From NCBI GenBank assembly GCA_024867545.1, contig JANFNE010000018.1, forward strand, positions 744,001 through 808,000: DNA of 64,000 bases, written 5' to 3'. Under the pieces are notes generated by a model, which was given only the letters and a program-made list of their open reading frames with translations, was not told the DNA's origin and did not search any database. This DNA comes from Phytopythium helicoides (Eukaryota > Oomycota > Peronosporomycetes > Pythiales > Pythiaceae). Positions 38,106 to 49,196 of the stretch are shown here, piece by piece. The number at the start of each line of letters is the position of its first letter. The stretch's first letter is position 1. Both the position numbers and the translations under genes were made by a program.

Positions 38106-39978
38106 ATGAACGCCATCCGTGATGACTTGAGCGGCGTTTCTGGCGTTGGTGGTCGACGCGTCAAGCACCGCATGAGCGAAACGGCTGCGGTCTGGGACCA
38201 AACAGCTCTACGCTCGTCGTCGCTGGCAGGCGTTCGCGAAACGCTTCCGTCAAGCTCGACGCCAATCCAGTGGCAAGTTGCGATCCCGCTGGTGTTGGTG
38301 TTGGTGCTGCTTTTGTACCGAGTTGGTCGCTTGTGCAATGCTCAAGCGGACAAAGAGCTCAGTGGACTCGGTCGAGAAGAGCCACTGCTTCCACAAGACC
38401 AAGGCAAACGAGCAGCAGGCGGGAAGCGCGTGATCGCGCTTGATGTACTTCGAGGGATTACCATTTGCTTCATGGTTTTTGTCAATTATGGAGGTACGAT
38501 ACGTTGGAGAATGGTGGATGCGCGAGCTCAAGTCAACAATCTTTACCGTGCGGTGCGCAGGGGGAGACTTTGCAGCGTTCACGCACTCGGCGTGGGACGG
38601 TTTGAGCGTCGCGGACACACTGTTTCCGATGCAAGTTGCTCCTCTCGCTAATTCAGCTTATACAGTGCATCGCTAATCGGACTTGCGTTGATTTTGATGG
38701 CAGATTTGCATGGATCATGGGCTTTACCGTGTGGCTGGTGGCAAATCCTGGTCAAGGTAACCTCCAACGTCGAGCGAGTTGGAAGCAGAAACTTATTGCT
38801 GCAGGATCGCGTTCCCTAAAGCTGTTGCTGCTTGGCTTGTTCCTGAACAACGGATCAGAATGGCAGCACTGGCGTATCCCCGGCGTGCTCCAAGCCCTCG
38901 CGGTCGCGTACATCGTTGTTACCGCTATAAATCTTGCAGGAATTGAATCATGCGACACCACAGAAGCCGTCAAAGCGCGTTCAGCAGCTCTATCAGTAAC
39001 TGTGATCGCTGCTTTCGTGATTGGTAATGTGCTGGTGACGTTCACTTTACCTGTTCCAGGCTGTCCAACAGGGTATATCGGCCCAGGAGGCAACAAAACG
39101 ATCACATCCAACTTGGGCGAGGATATATTGCTCGCAAACTGCACGGGTGGGGCGCATTTGTATGTCGACTTGGTCGTGTTTGGCCAGGACCATATCTACC
39201 AGACCCCGACGTGCCAGAAAGTGTTTGGGACTGGCCCGTTCGACCCCGAAGGCTTGCTAAACTGGTTCATGGTAGCTGCGACAGCGCTGATCGGCTACCG
39301 AAGTGCCATTTCTGCCGTCAAAGTCACTCCCGAACGAACAATTCTGCCGAAACCTCTCGCATGGGCAAGCGGTGTGCTGGTCGGCGTTGGTGTTGCAGTA
39401 AGCACTGGCTTCTTTGGACTGACTCACCTTGTTGGAGCTCGATGGACGGGGATCCCAGTCAACAAGAATCTCTGGTCACTTCCATTCGTACTCATGAGCT
39501 CCGGGATCGCATCCGGCCTTCTCTTCCTGCTAGTCGTAGCACTAAACGCGTCAGCATGTTTCTCGTCGCCTCGAGTTCCCCCATCTGCGCGCCGGTGGGT
39601 GTGGACGTACGCTCGATACCCATGGATATTCGTCGGTACCAACTCGATCGCGATCTACGCCATGGTACAGTTTGCCTGCCCTATTTTGCTTCTTCGATCC
39701 TGCTGTGGTGACTAACCTTACTTCCACAGCACGAAATTTGCCAGCAATTTGCTCCTTTTGCAGCCAAAGCGGTTGATGGAGATGGTTCCCGTATATCTCA
39801 GCTCGAGCTGCTCCTATTCAACCTCGTCAGTGTTCTCTGGTGAGCTCTCGCGGGGCGACCGGGAATGGATCCACTTGCTGGCGGAGAATATGGCTAACTC
39901 GAGCTTCACTGGCAACATTGCAGGTGGGTATTTGTCGCCACTTGGCTACATCAACGCGAGGTGTTCATCAAGGTCTGA
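38106..39978 (+). CDS. HGSNAT-like multi-pass acetyltransferase
   Basis: Five exons (38106-38493, 38561-38630, 38704-39664, 39730-39839, 39924-39978) give 527 residues. Introns are 67, 73, 65 and 84 bp; the second starts with GCAAGT, a GC-AG intron whose removal yields the family motif FPIFAWIMGF. Other signatures are ALDVLRGITICFMVFVNYGG, then FTHSAWDGLSVADT, whose His matches the active-site His of heparan-alpha-glucosaminide N-acetyltransferase, and a C-terminal WLHQREVFIKV. About ten membrane segments are expected. Human HGSNAT carries acetyl groups across the lysosomal membrane onto heparan sulfate. Oomycetes are not known to make heparan sulfate, so another terminal glucosamine or similar acceptor is more likely. 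Identity strong, substrate open. Confidence 0.88.
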
Positions 39979-40769
39979 TGCGACGCTTGCGCTCAAATTA
40001 ACGAGAGGCCGAAATTGTTCTGTTCCGCTGGACGCGTCGATTCTGTTAGTGATGGCTCCACCCTCAATCGGGCAAGAAGACGTCAAGCATCAACCCACAA
40101 AAATAGCAATAGCAAAAACATCTTGAACAAAGTATGCCTTGCGATTATGGGTCCCAAAATCCAGCGACAAGCGGTCGAGTCCAACGCGCAAAGGCGCAGA
40201 CGTGAAGTGCTCCCGCCGTACGCAATGAAGTTTTGTGTGCATGGTGTATGTAGACCGGCGAGAGGGCGGACCATCGAGTGCGCGTGCGGTTGCTGCAGCA
40301 GTCGCCCCCATCACATCGTCCGGAACAATGCGCGACTTGCTATTGCTATTACCTGGATTTTGGCACCCACACATAGGGAGACAGCGTCAACAACTCTACT
40401 TGCCACGGCCGTGCAGTTGACCCATGCACAAACTACCCTGAGTATTAGTCTCGTGCTCAGCTCGGTCGGTGAGGAAAATGTATCTATATGAGCGAATGTG
40501 GATGCGACCCAGCCTTTGGCGTCTCGTGCCGTGCAACGACTCCGGTCAACGACAGGGCCATCTCCCGTTGAGATAGAGTCGACTAACTTGACCGGAGAAG
40601 ATCAACTTCACCTGGTAGCTACATCACTACCGCCAGTGTAGAGTGTCCTTGCGAGTCGCACAGCGAGGTCCGCCCACTGCTGAGTTTCGCTGGGCGATGC
40701 TCGTTGTCATTTCCAATTGCGAACGTCGCAAGCCACATCATTACCTTTACGAAAGCAGCACTTGTCAGC
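39979..40769. other. Intergenic region upstream of MYB-5
   Basis: No gene is seen. It contains an oomycete-like initiator, TCATTTCCAATTGC at 40707-40720, about 50-60 bases before the MYB-5 ATG. The two tracts AAAATAGCAATAGCAAAAAC (40099) and TTGCTATTGCTATTACC (40336) are partly inverted copies. Confidence 0.4.
40707..40720 (+). promoter_or_regulatory. Oomycete-type initiator upstream of MYB-5
   Basis: TCATTTCCAATTGC agrees with the oomycete Inr pattern TCAYTYYNCAWTTT at most positions and lies 50-63 bases before the ATG at 40770. Position and sequence fit, but no transcript data are available. Confidence 0.45.
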
Positions 40770-41456
40770 ATGGCCATCTCAGACGAAGTTCAGAGCCAGC
40801 TTTTCGTTTCCAGCACTGCCGAGTCAACCGTCGACGGCGCCGACCCTCAAGTGATCCGTGTTCCGCCAACCCGTCCAGCCGTCACTCAACCACAGCATCT
40901 CGACACCACGGGGGCTCCATCTACTAGACGCCATAGCCAGCAAGGCACTTGGACTAGACAAGAGCACGAGCGGTTCCTTGAGGGACTGACGATGTTTCCT
41001 TCGGGGCCTTGGAAGGCAATCGCCAGCCATGTTGGCACCAAGACACCGCGCCAGGCGATGACACACGCGCAGAAGTACCGACAGAAGATTCAACGGCGCC
41101 AGCGCGGTTTGAAGAAAACTGTTCGTGACCGCCCTGAAGAAGAGGATGACGAAGTCGCCGAGCTAGAGGGAGCACTCGCTGGCAGTTTGCCGCTACTCTC
41201 TGAAGCAGAGTTTACTGCGTTCTTGGACGAGCTCGACTTGTCGGACGAAGAACTTTTCACTCCGTCGCCAGATACCAGCAGAATCGAGCCCATCGATCTC
41301 AGCGGGCAGCACAACGTCGGACCAACGAGTGAAGAGGTTCTTGACATGTGTCTGTACTTGGACGCGGACAACGACGACGACGACGACGAGTCCACCGAGG
41401 AATTGCTTGCTCTGAACTCGCTCCGCGAATCGGTGTTTGCCAACGTGACCATGTAG
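40770..41456 (+). CDS. SHAQKYF-type MYB transcription factor (MYB-5, MAISD type)
   Basis: 228 residues from ATG 40770. The N-terminus MAISDEVQSQLF is shared with MYB-6 (MAISDHVRSQLF), which fixes the start of both. One MYB repeat lies at 60-106: TWTRQEHERFLEGLTMFPSG, PWKAIASHVGTKTPRQAM, THAQKYRQK, followed by a conserved basic IQRRQRGLKK. The C-terminal half is strongly acidic (DNDDDDDESTEELL) with hydrophobic residues between the acids, like activation domains. It forms a tandem pair with MYB-6 2.3 kb downstream on the same strand. Confidence 0.88.
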   Translation: MAISDEVQSQLFVSSTAESTVDGADPQVIRVPPTRPAVTQPQHLDTTGAPSTRRHSQQGTWTRQEHERFLEGLTMFPSGPWKAIASHVGTKTPRQAMTHAQKYRQKIQRRQRGLKKTVRDRPEEEDDEVAELEGALAGSLPLLSEAEFTAFLDELDLSDEELFTPSPDTSRIEPIDLSGQHNVGPTSEEVLDMCLYLDADNDDDDDESTEELLALNSLRESVFANVTM

Positions 41457-43715
41457 CCACGCATTGATACTCCTAAATCAGACCGCTTTGCTAAAGTCGA
41501 AGCTAGAGTTGAAGTCGATACCCCTATGGAATTGAATACACCGTTATTGAGGGCGATTCCTTCCAGGAGAGCTACTACCAGTACTTAAATCTCAAGTCTA
41601 CAAGCTACAAGCCTCCATATCTACCAGTTCGCATTAATGTACTCGTCCGTGGAGGCGGGTGGGTGTGTTTCATGGTCTGCGCAGACAGAAAGCCGGAGGA
41701 GAAGAAGCTCTTTGCACCCTTTTGTCGACACTTGTGGCGAACACGCAAGGGAGCATCACTTTTGCCTCGAGCATGCGATATGCTGGCGTACGGCTCTGCA
41801 CGAAGTGTAAATGGGAGTCTCTACCATTCACGAAGCATTCCATGTGCCTCGACAGTTCTTCCATGACACGGTTCGTACGGCTTTGCGCCAAGCTGAGACT
41901 TGAATTTTGAAAATGGAGACTGTCTGACCTGCTTCCTCGTACGGGTCAGTGCGAGTAGAAACAAAAAAGTGCCTCAGGACGGCGTTACTTTTGCTCGCAG
42001 CGCTAGAGCTCGATGCAAAGTCCAACGCAAAAGCGCACCATGGCAAAGCCCACCAGCAACGCAACCACAGCATTTCTGTGGGCCACATGACTCAAAATGT
42101 AGCCAACTTGTGTAACCAGATGCGCGACTGCGTCACTCGAGCACTTGGGGATCTTGCAATCGTCACAGGATCAGGACAAGTGGCTACAGGTGCGTGGCAT
42201 CGCTCGGTCATGCATAGCATGTAGAGGAGCTCGATCACAGTAGCAGGCACATCTCCTGAAGCTGTGCGTACGTCCGGAGGCAAGTTGAAGTGAAGAGAAC
42301 CTCCGTAACTCTTCCCACACACATCCAAATGCCAAGATCCAGTCGGGGCATAGCTACACGCCGCGAGCCATGCACGCGCTGCCCGCCGGATGAGCGCGGC
42401 CACTCGGAACGCATACATACCTTGTGCGTGTTGGGGCGTGGATGGTAGATATTCACTCTCGGACACGGCAAGCACTTGCTCGCGGACTCTGAAAGCCGGA
42501 GTCGCAGCTGAAAATCACGCTCAGGAGGTGCTCTTTGGCGGTAGTGCTGTCGACACTAGCCCGGCGGGTACAGGGCTTGCATGCTAGGATGAGATATGCT
42601 GGCGCAGTTGGCAGTCGCAACGTCCCTCTCCGTCTCTGTTCTCCATCGCGACACCTCCTCCTCCAAGCGAAGACCCCAACGGCTTCCTTGAGGCGTACGG
42701 CTTTGCTTCGCACGAAAAATGGGAGTCCCCGTTGTCGACCCGCCACCACGCCAAGCACCTCTACAGTCGTACGGCTTTGTTCGAGCAGGGAAATTTGCGA
42801 TGCCGCAAGCTGTTGCACGCTGCACCAGAGTCGCATTCGATGTCTACCCGACACCAGGGTCAGGCCGAGGTCAGTCTGGTGCAACAGAGTAGCACCGGCA
42901 CGTTTTGAACCATTGCGGCCGCCAAAATTGCGGCTCATGTCGCGCCAGCGCTCGATGTGCATTCAACCCTCGCGCGTTTCTCGCTCCAACAGCGGAAAGC
43001 ATACAGTTTGCAAGTGAAATGCCGCTCGGATCGGCACTTTGTCAAGTGTTCTGCCCCGCGGTGGGCAGCGGACCCACTTCGCGACCTCCTCCGCGCCGCA
43101 CCATGCAGCCGGCAACATTACACCTCCTCGCGTCATTGCACTACCGCTTTGTATGAAGCTGCCAAGTCTGCTGCTGGCAAACCAACCGCCTTGAGCATGC
43201 ATGCATACCTGCCATGTGGGCCGCAAAACGACTCGGCTCTACTATCGAATCTCGGTCGGAAGCGCCTCAAGCCTGCGTCGAGCCAAGCAGATTCGAGCGG
43301 TTTTACGGTTAGAGCGGCCTTAAAGAGCCGGTTTGCGACACTCGGGGTCGACCGGGTTCACGGTTTGACTCGTCGTTTGTATGTCCTTTAAAACCAGTCT
43401 CCAAGCCTCGGCCAATCGGAGCGGGTGAACCCATCAACGCCAACGAGAAGCTCTGACTCTATACTGGGTCCGACGCCGCGGCTGACAAGTCGCGGTTTGT
43501 ATGGTCGCCATAGTGTAGCCAAGTCCGTCGGCCGCTCTTCAAGCGCCTCCTCCTCCCTGGCGCACGCCGAAGAAGATCATTCCGCCTTCTCCCTCGCCGC
43601 TGCATGGGCGTCGAGCATCCCGAGCATACTCTGCGCCTCATGTAGCGGCCGCGGTGCCGTCGCTCGCAGCTCATTTCGGATTTTCAGGCGCGAACAACAG
43701 GACGAGAGCAGCAGC
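41457..43715. other. Intergenic region between MYB-5 and MYB-6 with degenerate repeats
   Basis: About 2.3 kb without a supported gene. Two stretches, 41776-41887 and 42590-42780, share several blocks in the same order (GATATGCTGGCG, GCGTACGGCTYTGC, AATGGGAGTC, CGTACGGCTTTG), the last two types spaced 75-87 bases apart; they look like diverged copies of one sequence. TTTGTATG occurs at about 43149, 43377 and 43496, and a CCAAT box at about 43409. Confidence 0.4.
41776..42780. repeat. Diverged direct repeat pair (41776-41887 and 42590-42780)
   Basis: Shared blocks in the same order: GATATGCTGGCG; GCGTACGGCTYTGC with a CGAA close by; AATGGGAGTC; and CGTACGGCTTTG. The copies differ in spacing by 10-90 bases, so they are old or part of a decayed element. 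No terminal repeats or open frame are evident. Confidence 0.35.
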
Positions 43716-44618
43716 ATGGCCATCTCGGACCACGTGCGCAGCCAATTGTTCAGCGAGGCGCAGCTCATCCGCATCCCGCAGACGCGCTCGACCGCCAAGG
43801 CGCCGGCCACGGCCAGGGCCAAGAGCCCGCGCGCGCGCCACGGCACGTGGACGCGGAGGGAGCACGCGCTCTTCCTCGAGGCGCTCGACATGTTCCCCGC
43901 GGGGCCCTGGAAGGCCATCGCGGACCACATCGGCTCCAAGACGCCGCGCCAGGCCATGACGCACGGACAGAAGTACAGGCAGAAGATCCAGCGCAGACAG
44001 AGGGGACTCAAGAAGCACGTGCGCGACCTGGACGACGACCAGGACGACCACAACAGCCTGCGCGAGCTTGAGCCACCGGCGGACGTCGCTGCAGTGCCTC
44101 TCGAGATCTCCGACGAGGAGTTTGCAGCCTTCATCGCGACGCTCGACGCCAAGATCGAGGACGCGAGCGACTCGCCGCTGTTTGTGCCCACGCCCGCGCT
44201 GACTGAGCAGCCCCCGCCGCTTGACCTCGACGACGACTTCTCACTCGACAGCGTGGCGCCAATTGATGAGGCTGACGCTGTTTCAAGCAAGCTTCACGAC
44301 TTGATGCTCAGCTCCCCGGCGCAGCAGATGAACCATCTAGCGGTCATGATGCGCGCCGATGTGACGTCGGACGAGATCGTGTCACCCATGCTGCTTGCAG
44401 CGCTGCACCGATCGAATCCAGCCACCATGTCTCCCGTCGACAGCTTTGACGTGGACGCCATGGAGCTGCAGATGGATGAGCTAGATGCGAACGTTGCGTG
44501 GCAAGGCGAGTTTACGCTGGACCAAGTGATGGCCGAGCCGATGGACGCTGCGACGAATGCGGCTACGGACGGGCTAGAGTGGCAGGAGCCGCTCGACGCC
44601 TCGTTTCTTCTGTTATGA
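43716..44618 (+). CDS. SHAQKYF-type MYB transcription factor (MYB-6, MAISD type, THGQKY variant)
   Basis: 300 residues from ATG 43716, start fixed by the MAISD N-terminus shared with MYB-5. One MYB repeat spans 44-90: TWTRREHALFLEALDMFPAG, PWKAIADHIGSKTPRQAM and THGQKYRQK. The signature Ala is Gly here, the only such change among the seven genes. The basic IQRRQRGLKK block and an acidic stretch (DLDDDQDDH) follow as in MYB-5, but the C-terminal region is 70 residues longer and rich in Asp, Met and Ala. Single-repeat nuclear regulator by family. Gene order and orientation mark it as a tandem duplicate of MYB-5 with a changed third helix. Confidence 0.87.
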   Translation: MAISDHVRSQLFSEAQLIRIPQTRSTAKAPATARAKSPRARHGTWTRREHALFLEALDMFPAGPWKAIADHIGSKTPRQAMTHGQKYRQKIQRRQRGLKKHVRDLDDDQDDHNSLRELEPPADVAAVPLEISDEEFAAFIATLDAKIEDASDSPLFVPTPALTEQPPPLDLDDDFSLDSVAPIDEADAVSSKLHDLMLSSPAQQMNHLAVMMRADVTSDEIVSPMLLAALHRSNPATMSPVDSFDVDAMELQMDELDANVAWQGEFTLDQVMAEPMDAATNAATDGLEWQEPLDASFLLL

Positions 44619-47454
44619 CGCTTATTGCCACGCATTCGCAGAGCACCGTTGCGATAGCGAAGCGCAGGCGCGCACACATCGAGTTGCGTGCTGCTACCAT
44701 GAAGAGACCCAGAAACCCCACGAAAGAAGGTACCTATTCTATCAACGACACCGCAAAGCGCCGGCGTCGACGTTCCCCCAAGCAGTTTCCCCAAGCACTC
44801 GGATTTACCCGATCTCCTCGCACCAAATGTTTGAATGACAAAGCTCCGCGGAAGATCTTCAGGAATAGCTTGGCCGTTTTAGAGTATCGTGTGTTTGACG
44901 AGAGAGAGAGAGAGACTTTCAATACAGCAGCGTGATATTGTCTCCTCCATCACTCATCCGCCACTGCCCTCGATAGCTTCGAAATCATTTGCTTGCACAA
45001 CGCTTGTTATCTCCCGCATCGAATCGAATCGAAGCGAATCGATCTCGCCGACATCATTTGTACACAAATCAGCGTAGTACTTGACAGCTTCAGTAGTTGA
45101 GCGTCAGCGTTGCACGCAAAAGATGGGCTGTGATGAAAATTTGGCACCGCCGCGCAGTGTACAGTATTCAAGACCAACTGGAGCCTCCGAGGCGTCGTTC
45201 TCCATCGAAATGAACGGCGAACCGTCGGGGCGGAACGTCTGACTCAATTTGACGCGGCACTTGCAAACGTGACGACGAAGTTGACAGGAATCACTTGTCT
45301 CGGTGCACCGATACTAACATTTTTGTGTGGTCGTTTCAGGAAACAGTTGACTTGACACCGTGATAGCCATGTCAAGCGTTACGCAGTCTTGACTCACGAC
45401 ACAAAGTAACAGAGCTGGGCGATCGTGATCCCGTCTTGCCGTCGTCTGTACTGGAGCAGAACAGAAGAGCTTCGAACGAAGTTGTGCCACATGTCGTGCG
45501 ATGGTTTTGCAAAGTGTTGCAGTGACGCCAACGTCTCGAGCGCTCCCCACCAGTCACTGGCCAGTCAGTCATTGAGCAGACTCGGAGGCTTAGTCCGCTT
45601 GTCGCTGCAATATCCAGGCAACTTTTTGCATCGCACGCGCCTGTCACTCGAAACCATCACTCAGAGTTTGAAGTTCGCACACGTCGCAGGAAATCATTTT
45701 GAAAAATTGGCTCCCAAAAATTGAAGGCAAGTGCAACGTGAGGTGCTCCTCTCACCCTGGTGGCATGAATATCACAGGATTCTCCGCTACGTCGCCAAGC
45801 AGGTACTTTTGCGCTTGTCCCTTAATGTGCCTGGATACCACATTATGAATAGGATGCGATTAACGAGGAGAAACTGGATACTGGTGAGCCATGTTGACAC
45901 GTGAGCTGGCGCGCCGCATGTAAACTGCTTCTGCGCTGGCTGGCCGGTTGCGGCGCTCCTTGACGACGGCCCTCATGGCATGACGAAACTTTTTTTCGTC
46001 GCGGGTTGCCAGCGCATGAAGAGCAACTCGCGACGTGTCAAGACTGGCATGACGTGGTGACGTGGAGGCACATCCGAGCAGCAGTCGGTTGGCTGCTGCT
46101 CCTCCACGGTAGTCTCAGCATGCCTCGTTAAATCTACGTGTACGGTGCTAATGGAGGAGGAGGAGGAGGTGGTGGAGGAGGGGGCTTGTTCGTCCTTCAC
46201 GTGTGTATGGTATGGACATCCCAGGCCGCGTATCCTAATGACACCAGTTGCATCGGGAGCGCTTCGTCGTGGATGAACGTGTGCTACAGCTTCAAGCGGA
46301 CGGTGCTCGCTCACAACCATGATCGCGGCGCCGCCAACTGTGGGCGGTTTTGCTGCCTTTTCACTGAACCGCTCACTAACGGGGGGAGTCATCCTGGTAT
46401 GACCCCCGCCTGTCGTTCAGCAAAATGGTGGTAAGCGAGACGCGATCCGCAGCGTGGCCACACACTCGCGCTGGCCACCTGAAGATCGGGGCTCGTCACG
46501 CAGGCAAATCCGCCTCGAAAACGCAATGTGCACCTCTTCCAGCTGGTTGCCGCGCTCCGTCCACTGACATCCGTAATCGCATCGGACGGACCCGGATCTG
46601 GCCACTTCGACGGTCTCTTCTGAGCGAGTTGGCGACCACCAACGAGCCGAGGCCTAGTCAGCGTTCTGGTACGGTCAGTAGCAACGAGTGGCGGGCAAGC
46701 AATCAGCGCCGGTTCAAAAAGTATCTTGCCGACGACTTTGCATGAGTCAATGGCCCGTGCACGCGGGCCTTGATTTTCCTGCGGGCTCTGCAGTCGCCGG
46801 CGAGTGGTATGCTCGAGCTGTCGCGGTGACGAGGCCAAATTTTCTAGTGGGACGGATTTTCCTCTTTTTTGGTACTATTTGTCCCGTTTTTATTCCATTG
46901 TGGTGCTCCTTGTCCGTCTTTAATAGGTCTCTATGGAGTATAATAATGGCACTGAAAGCGACGTATTGGGCAGGACAATATTTCTCCAGACTCCAAAGAG
47001 TGGCCGGAACGCCAAAAGCTGGCGAAAAAAGGCACGCTTGGAATATCGAAACTGCTGAACCGCGAGGCGCAGAGAGCGGCTTTGTACCGTACGTTTTGCA
47101 GCTCGTTGGTCAACAACAGCGTGCTGGTTGTCTCCCCTATAGAGCACAACACCTCAGCTCAGCACGGCCTGAGCTCTCTCTCTCTCTTTCTCACTCACTC
47201 ACTCACACTCCCGGTCGGCGCTTCGGCTCGCTTCGATTTTCCCGCAGTCGAGCAAATATTTGCAGCGGCGAGGCGAGTCCGTCGTGACTGGGTGTATCCA
47301 TTCGTGTTTTCGGTCCGTCCATCGACACAAACACATCCCAGGTCGGTCTCCGATTGCGAGGCGAGTCGAGTCGGTCCGGCCCACGACGACGTCATTCCGC
47401 GAAACACCGCGAGCGACTCACGTGTATCCATCTCTCACTCGACAGACGACTACA
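44619..47454. other. Intergenic, 2.8 kb, no gene supported
   Basis: Frames up to 199 codons occur but show no domain. Simple repeats are present: GAGAGAGAGAGAGA near 44900, a GAATC/GAAGC tandem near 45018-45040, GGAGGA/GGTGGA near 46149-46182, and CTCTCTCTCT then CTCACTCACTCA near 47177-47206. An AT-rich patch lies at about 46830-46960. TCATTCC at about 47394 may belong to the MYB-7 initiator. Confidence 0.45.
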
Positions 47455-48290
47455 ATGATCTCGCCCAAGGTCATGATGGAGCTGCACCAGGCCAAGCACG
47501 TGCCCACGCAGTTCACGGTGCCCACACCCGGCGAGAACGCCTGGTCGCCGCTCGAGCAGGAGCGCTTCTGGGAGGCCATCACGCGCTTCCCCCAGGGACC
47601 ATGGACCGCCATCGCCGCCTACGTCGGCTCCAAGTCCACGCGCCAGGCCATGACCCACGCGCAGAAGCTGCGCCAGAAGCTCGACCGCTACCGCCGCCGC
47701 ATGCAGGGCGAGTCCAAGCCCTACGGCGACCTCGTCATTCAGATGCCCAAGCAGGACGCCAGCCGTGCGCCGCCTTCCTCCCCAGCGACGCCCACGGGAT
47801 TTACGGGTATCGCGTCGCTCTCGCTCGCCGACTCGGTCGCCATCCAGCACGTGAGCCCCAAGACGCTGCACGCCAAGCTAGACGCCTGAGGTGGCCATGG
47901 GCCGCGCCATCGACAGCCAGCGCGACTCGTTCGAGAGCTGCCATCAAGGAGGAGGACGAGCTCGACGACATCGACTGCGACATCGACGACCTGCTCACGG
48001 ACATTGACTGTGTGCTGGACCACGTCGCGAGCTTCACGAGCAGCAACGACCCGCGCGTGTCGTCTCCGTCTTCCAACCCGAACTCGCCGCCGCCGCTCAT
48101 GGCTGCTTACCCAGCACAGCAGGGCGGCAACTGGGCGGCAGATCCGTTTCTCTACCACGCGGCGTACACCAACAGCAGCAACAACAACTACTACTCGGGT
48201 GGCAGCCCCGCACATCGCGAGCTGCCGCGATACCCGTCTCCGCAGCCGACTGCCGGCTGGCTGGACGAATCGGACACGATCCGCTTATGA
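47455..48290 (+). CDS. SHAQKYF-type MYB factor (MYB-7, MISP type) with split reading frame
   Basis: From ATG 47455 the frame holds one MYB repeat at residues 29-75 (AWSPLEQERFWEAITRFPQG, PWTAIAAYVGSKSTRQAM, THAQKLRQK) and ends at TGA 47887-47889 after 144 residues. Coding-like sequence continues in the +1 frame from 47888 (EVAMGRAIDSQRDSFES), and then from 47940 in the next frame (AIKEEDELDDIDCDIDD...) to TGA 48288-48290, with an acidic and Pro/Ser/Asn-rich C-terminus like the other MYB genes. Either two one-base insertions broke the gene (or the assembly), or an intron joins the parts: GTATCG near 47808 to GACAG near 47915, 110 bp, restores the frame. The second is possible although no other MYB gene here has an intron. 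Confidence 0.7.
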
Positions 48291-49196
48291 ACGACAGACC
48301 CCCATGTCAAGCGGGGTAAACCACCAACTTTTAGTGGATGTGTATGATATTAGCGACCGACTGCGCGCGAACAAACCAACTGCAGAGGAACCTCAATGTG
48401 ATAAAGCAAGTGAACGCGTATTGTACTGAATGCATCTGTGGCGTTGGCAATCTTCATTCGGTTCGTTTGCTCAGTCGAGGACCGAGCAGGGCAGGATGCC
48501 TAACCAGTTGCCCCGATGGACTCAGTGCGATCTTCCCGCGATGCCCTGCCCTCCCCCGCAAGGGACGCACGAGGCACGCAAGGAGGAGGCACCGAACACG
48601 ACCGAATGATATGGCTCTATAGTGGTCTCGCCAATGCAAAATGCCCAAATGTTGAAGTCGTGTAGGACTCACTTCAAGCTTTTCCGTCGGGCTCCGTCCT
48701 CAACGGGCACGACGGCGCGCGAATGAGCCATGCGGAGCTGACTGCAGCCGCGATCTTCCAGGGGTGTTTTGGCCGCCAAGAAACGAAGCAGCAGCTCGAG
48801 GCAGCAGAACCAGAGCGTCGATAGCCACGACGTATCGCTGACTCACCGAGACGGATCAACGCGATGGTAGACACACAGCCACATGAGCTCGAAAGCTCGC
48901 TGGATTCCCATTTTTTCCCGAGTGTGGACAGCCGCGGCCGGTTCAGCAAGGCCGCGGGCTGTTCCATTGTGTTCCATGCCTGTCCGCTCTCTGCCGCTGG
49001 CGACTGATGCAGACGGTCGACTCCTGATTAGCATGCCGAGCGCTTCAACATGCCACGCTCCGGCCACCACGCCGAGGAGAAAACTGCAAAGAAGGACCTC
49101 GTGTTCTCCATACAAATTCACTCCATACATTTCACTTTTTTCAAAAACCCAAAACTAGTTGTCAGCGGCTTCAACCGCACGAGTCCAACGTGGGGC
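48291..49196. other. Intergenic between convergent MYB-7 and VPS13
   Basis: About 0.9 kb holding the 3' ends of two convergent genes. No coding frame with a domain is seen. Confidence 0.45.

Noticed and set aside
46688..47287. 199-codon plus-strand frame before MYB-7
   Set aside because: Crosses CT and CTCA microsatellites, has no domain and mixed composition.
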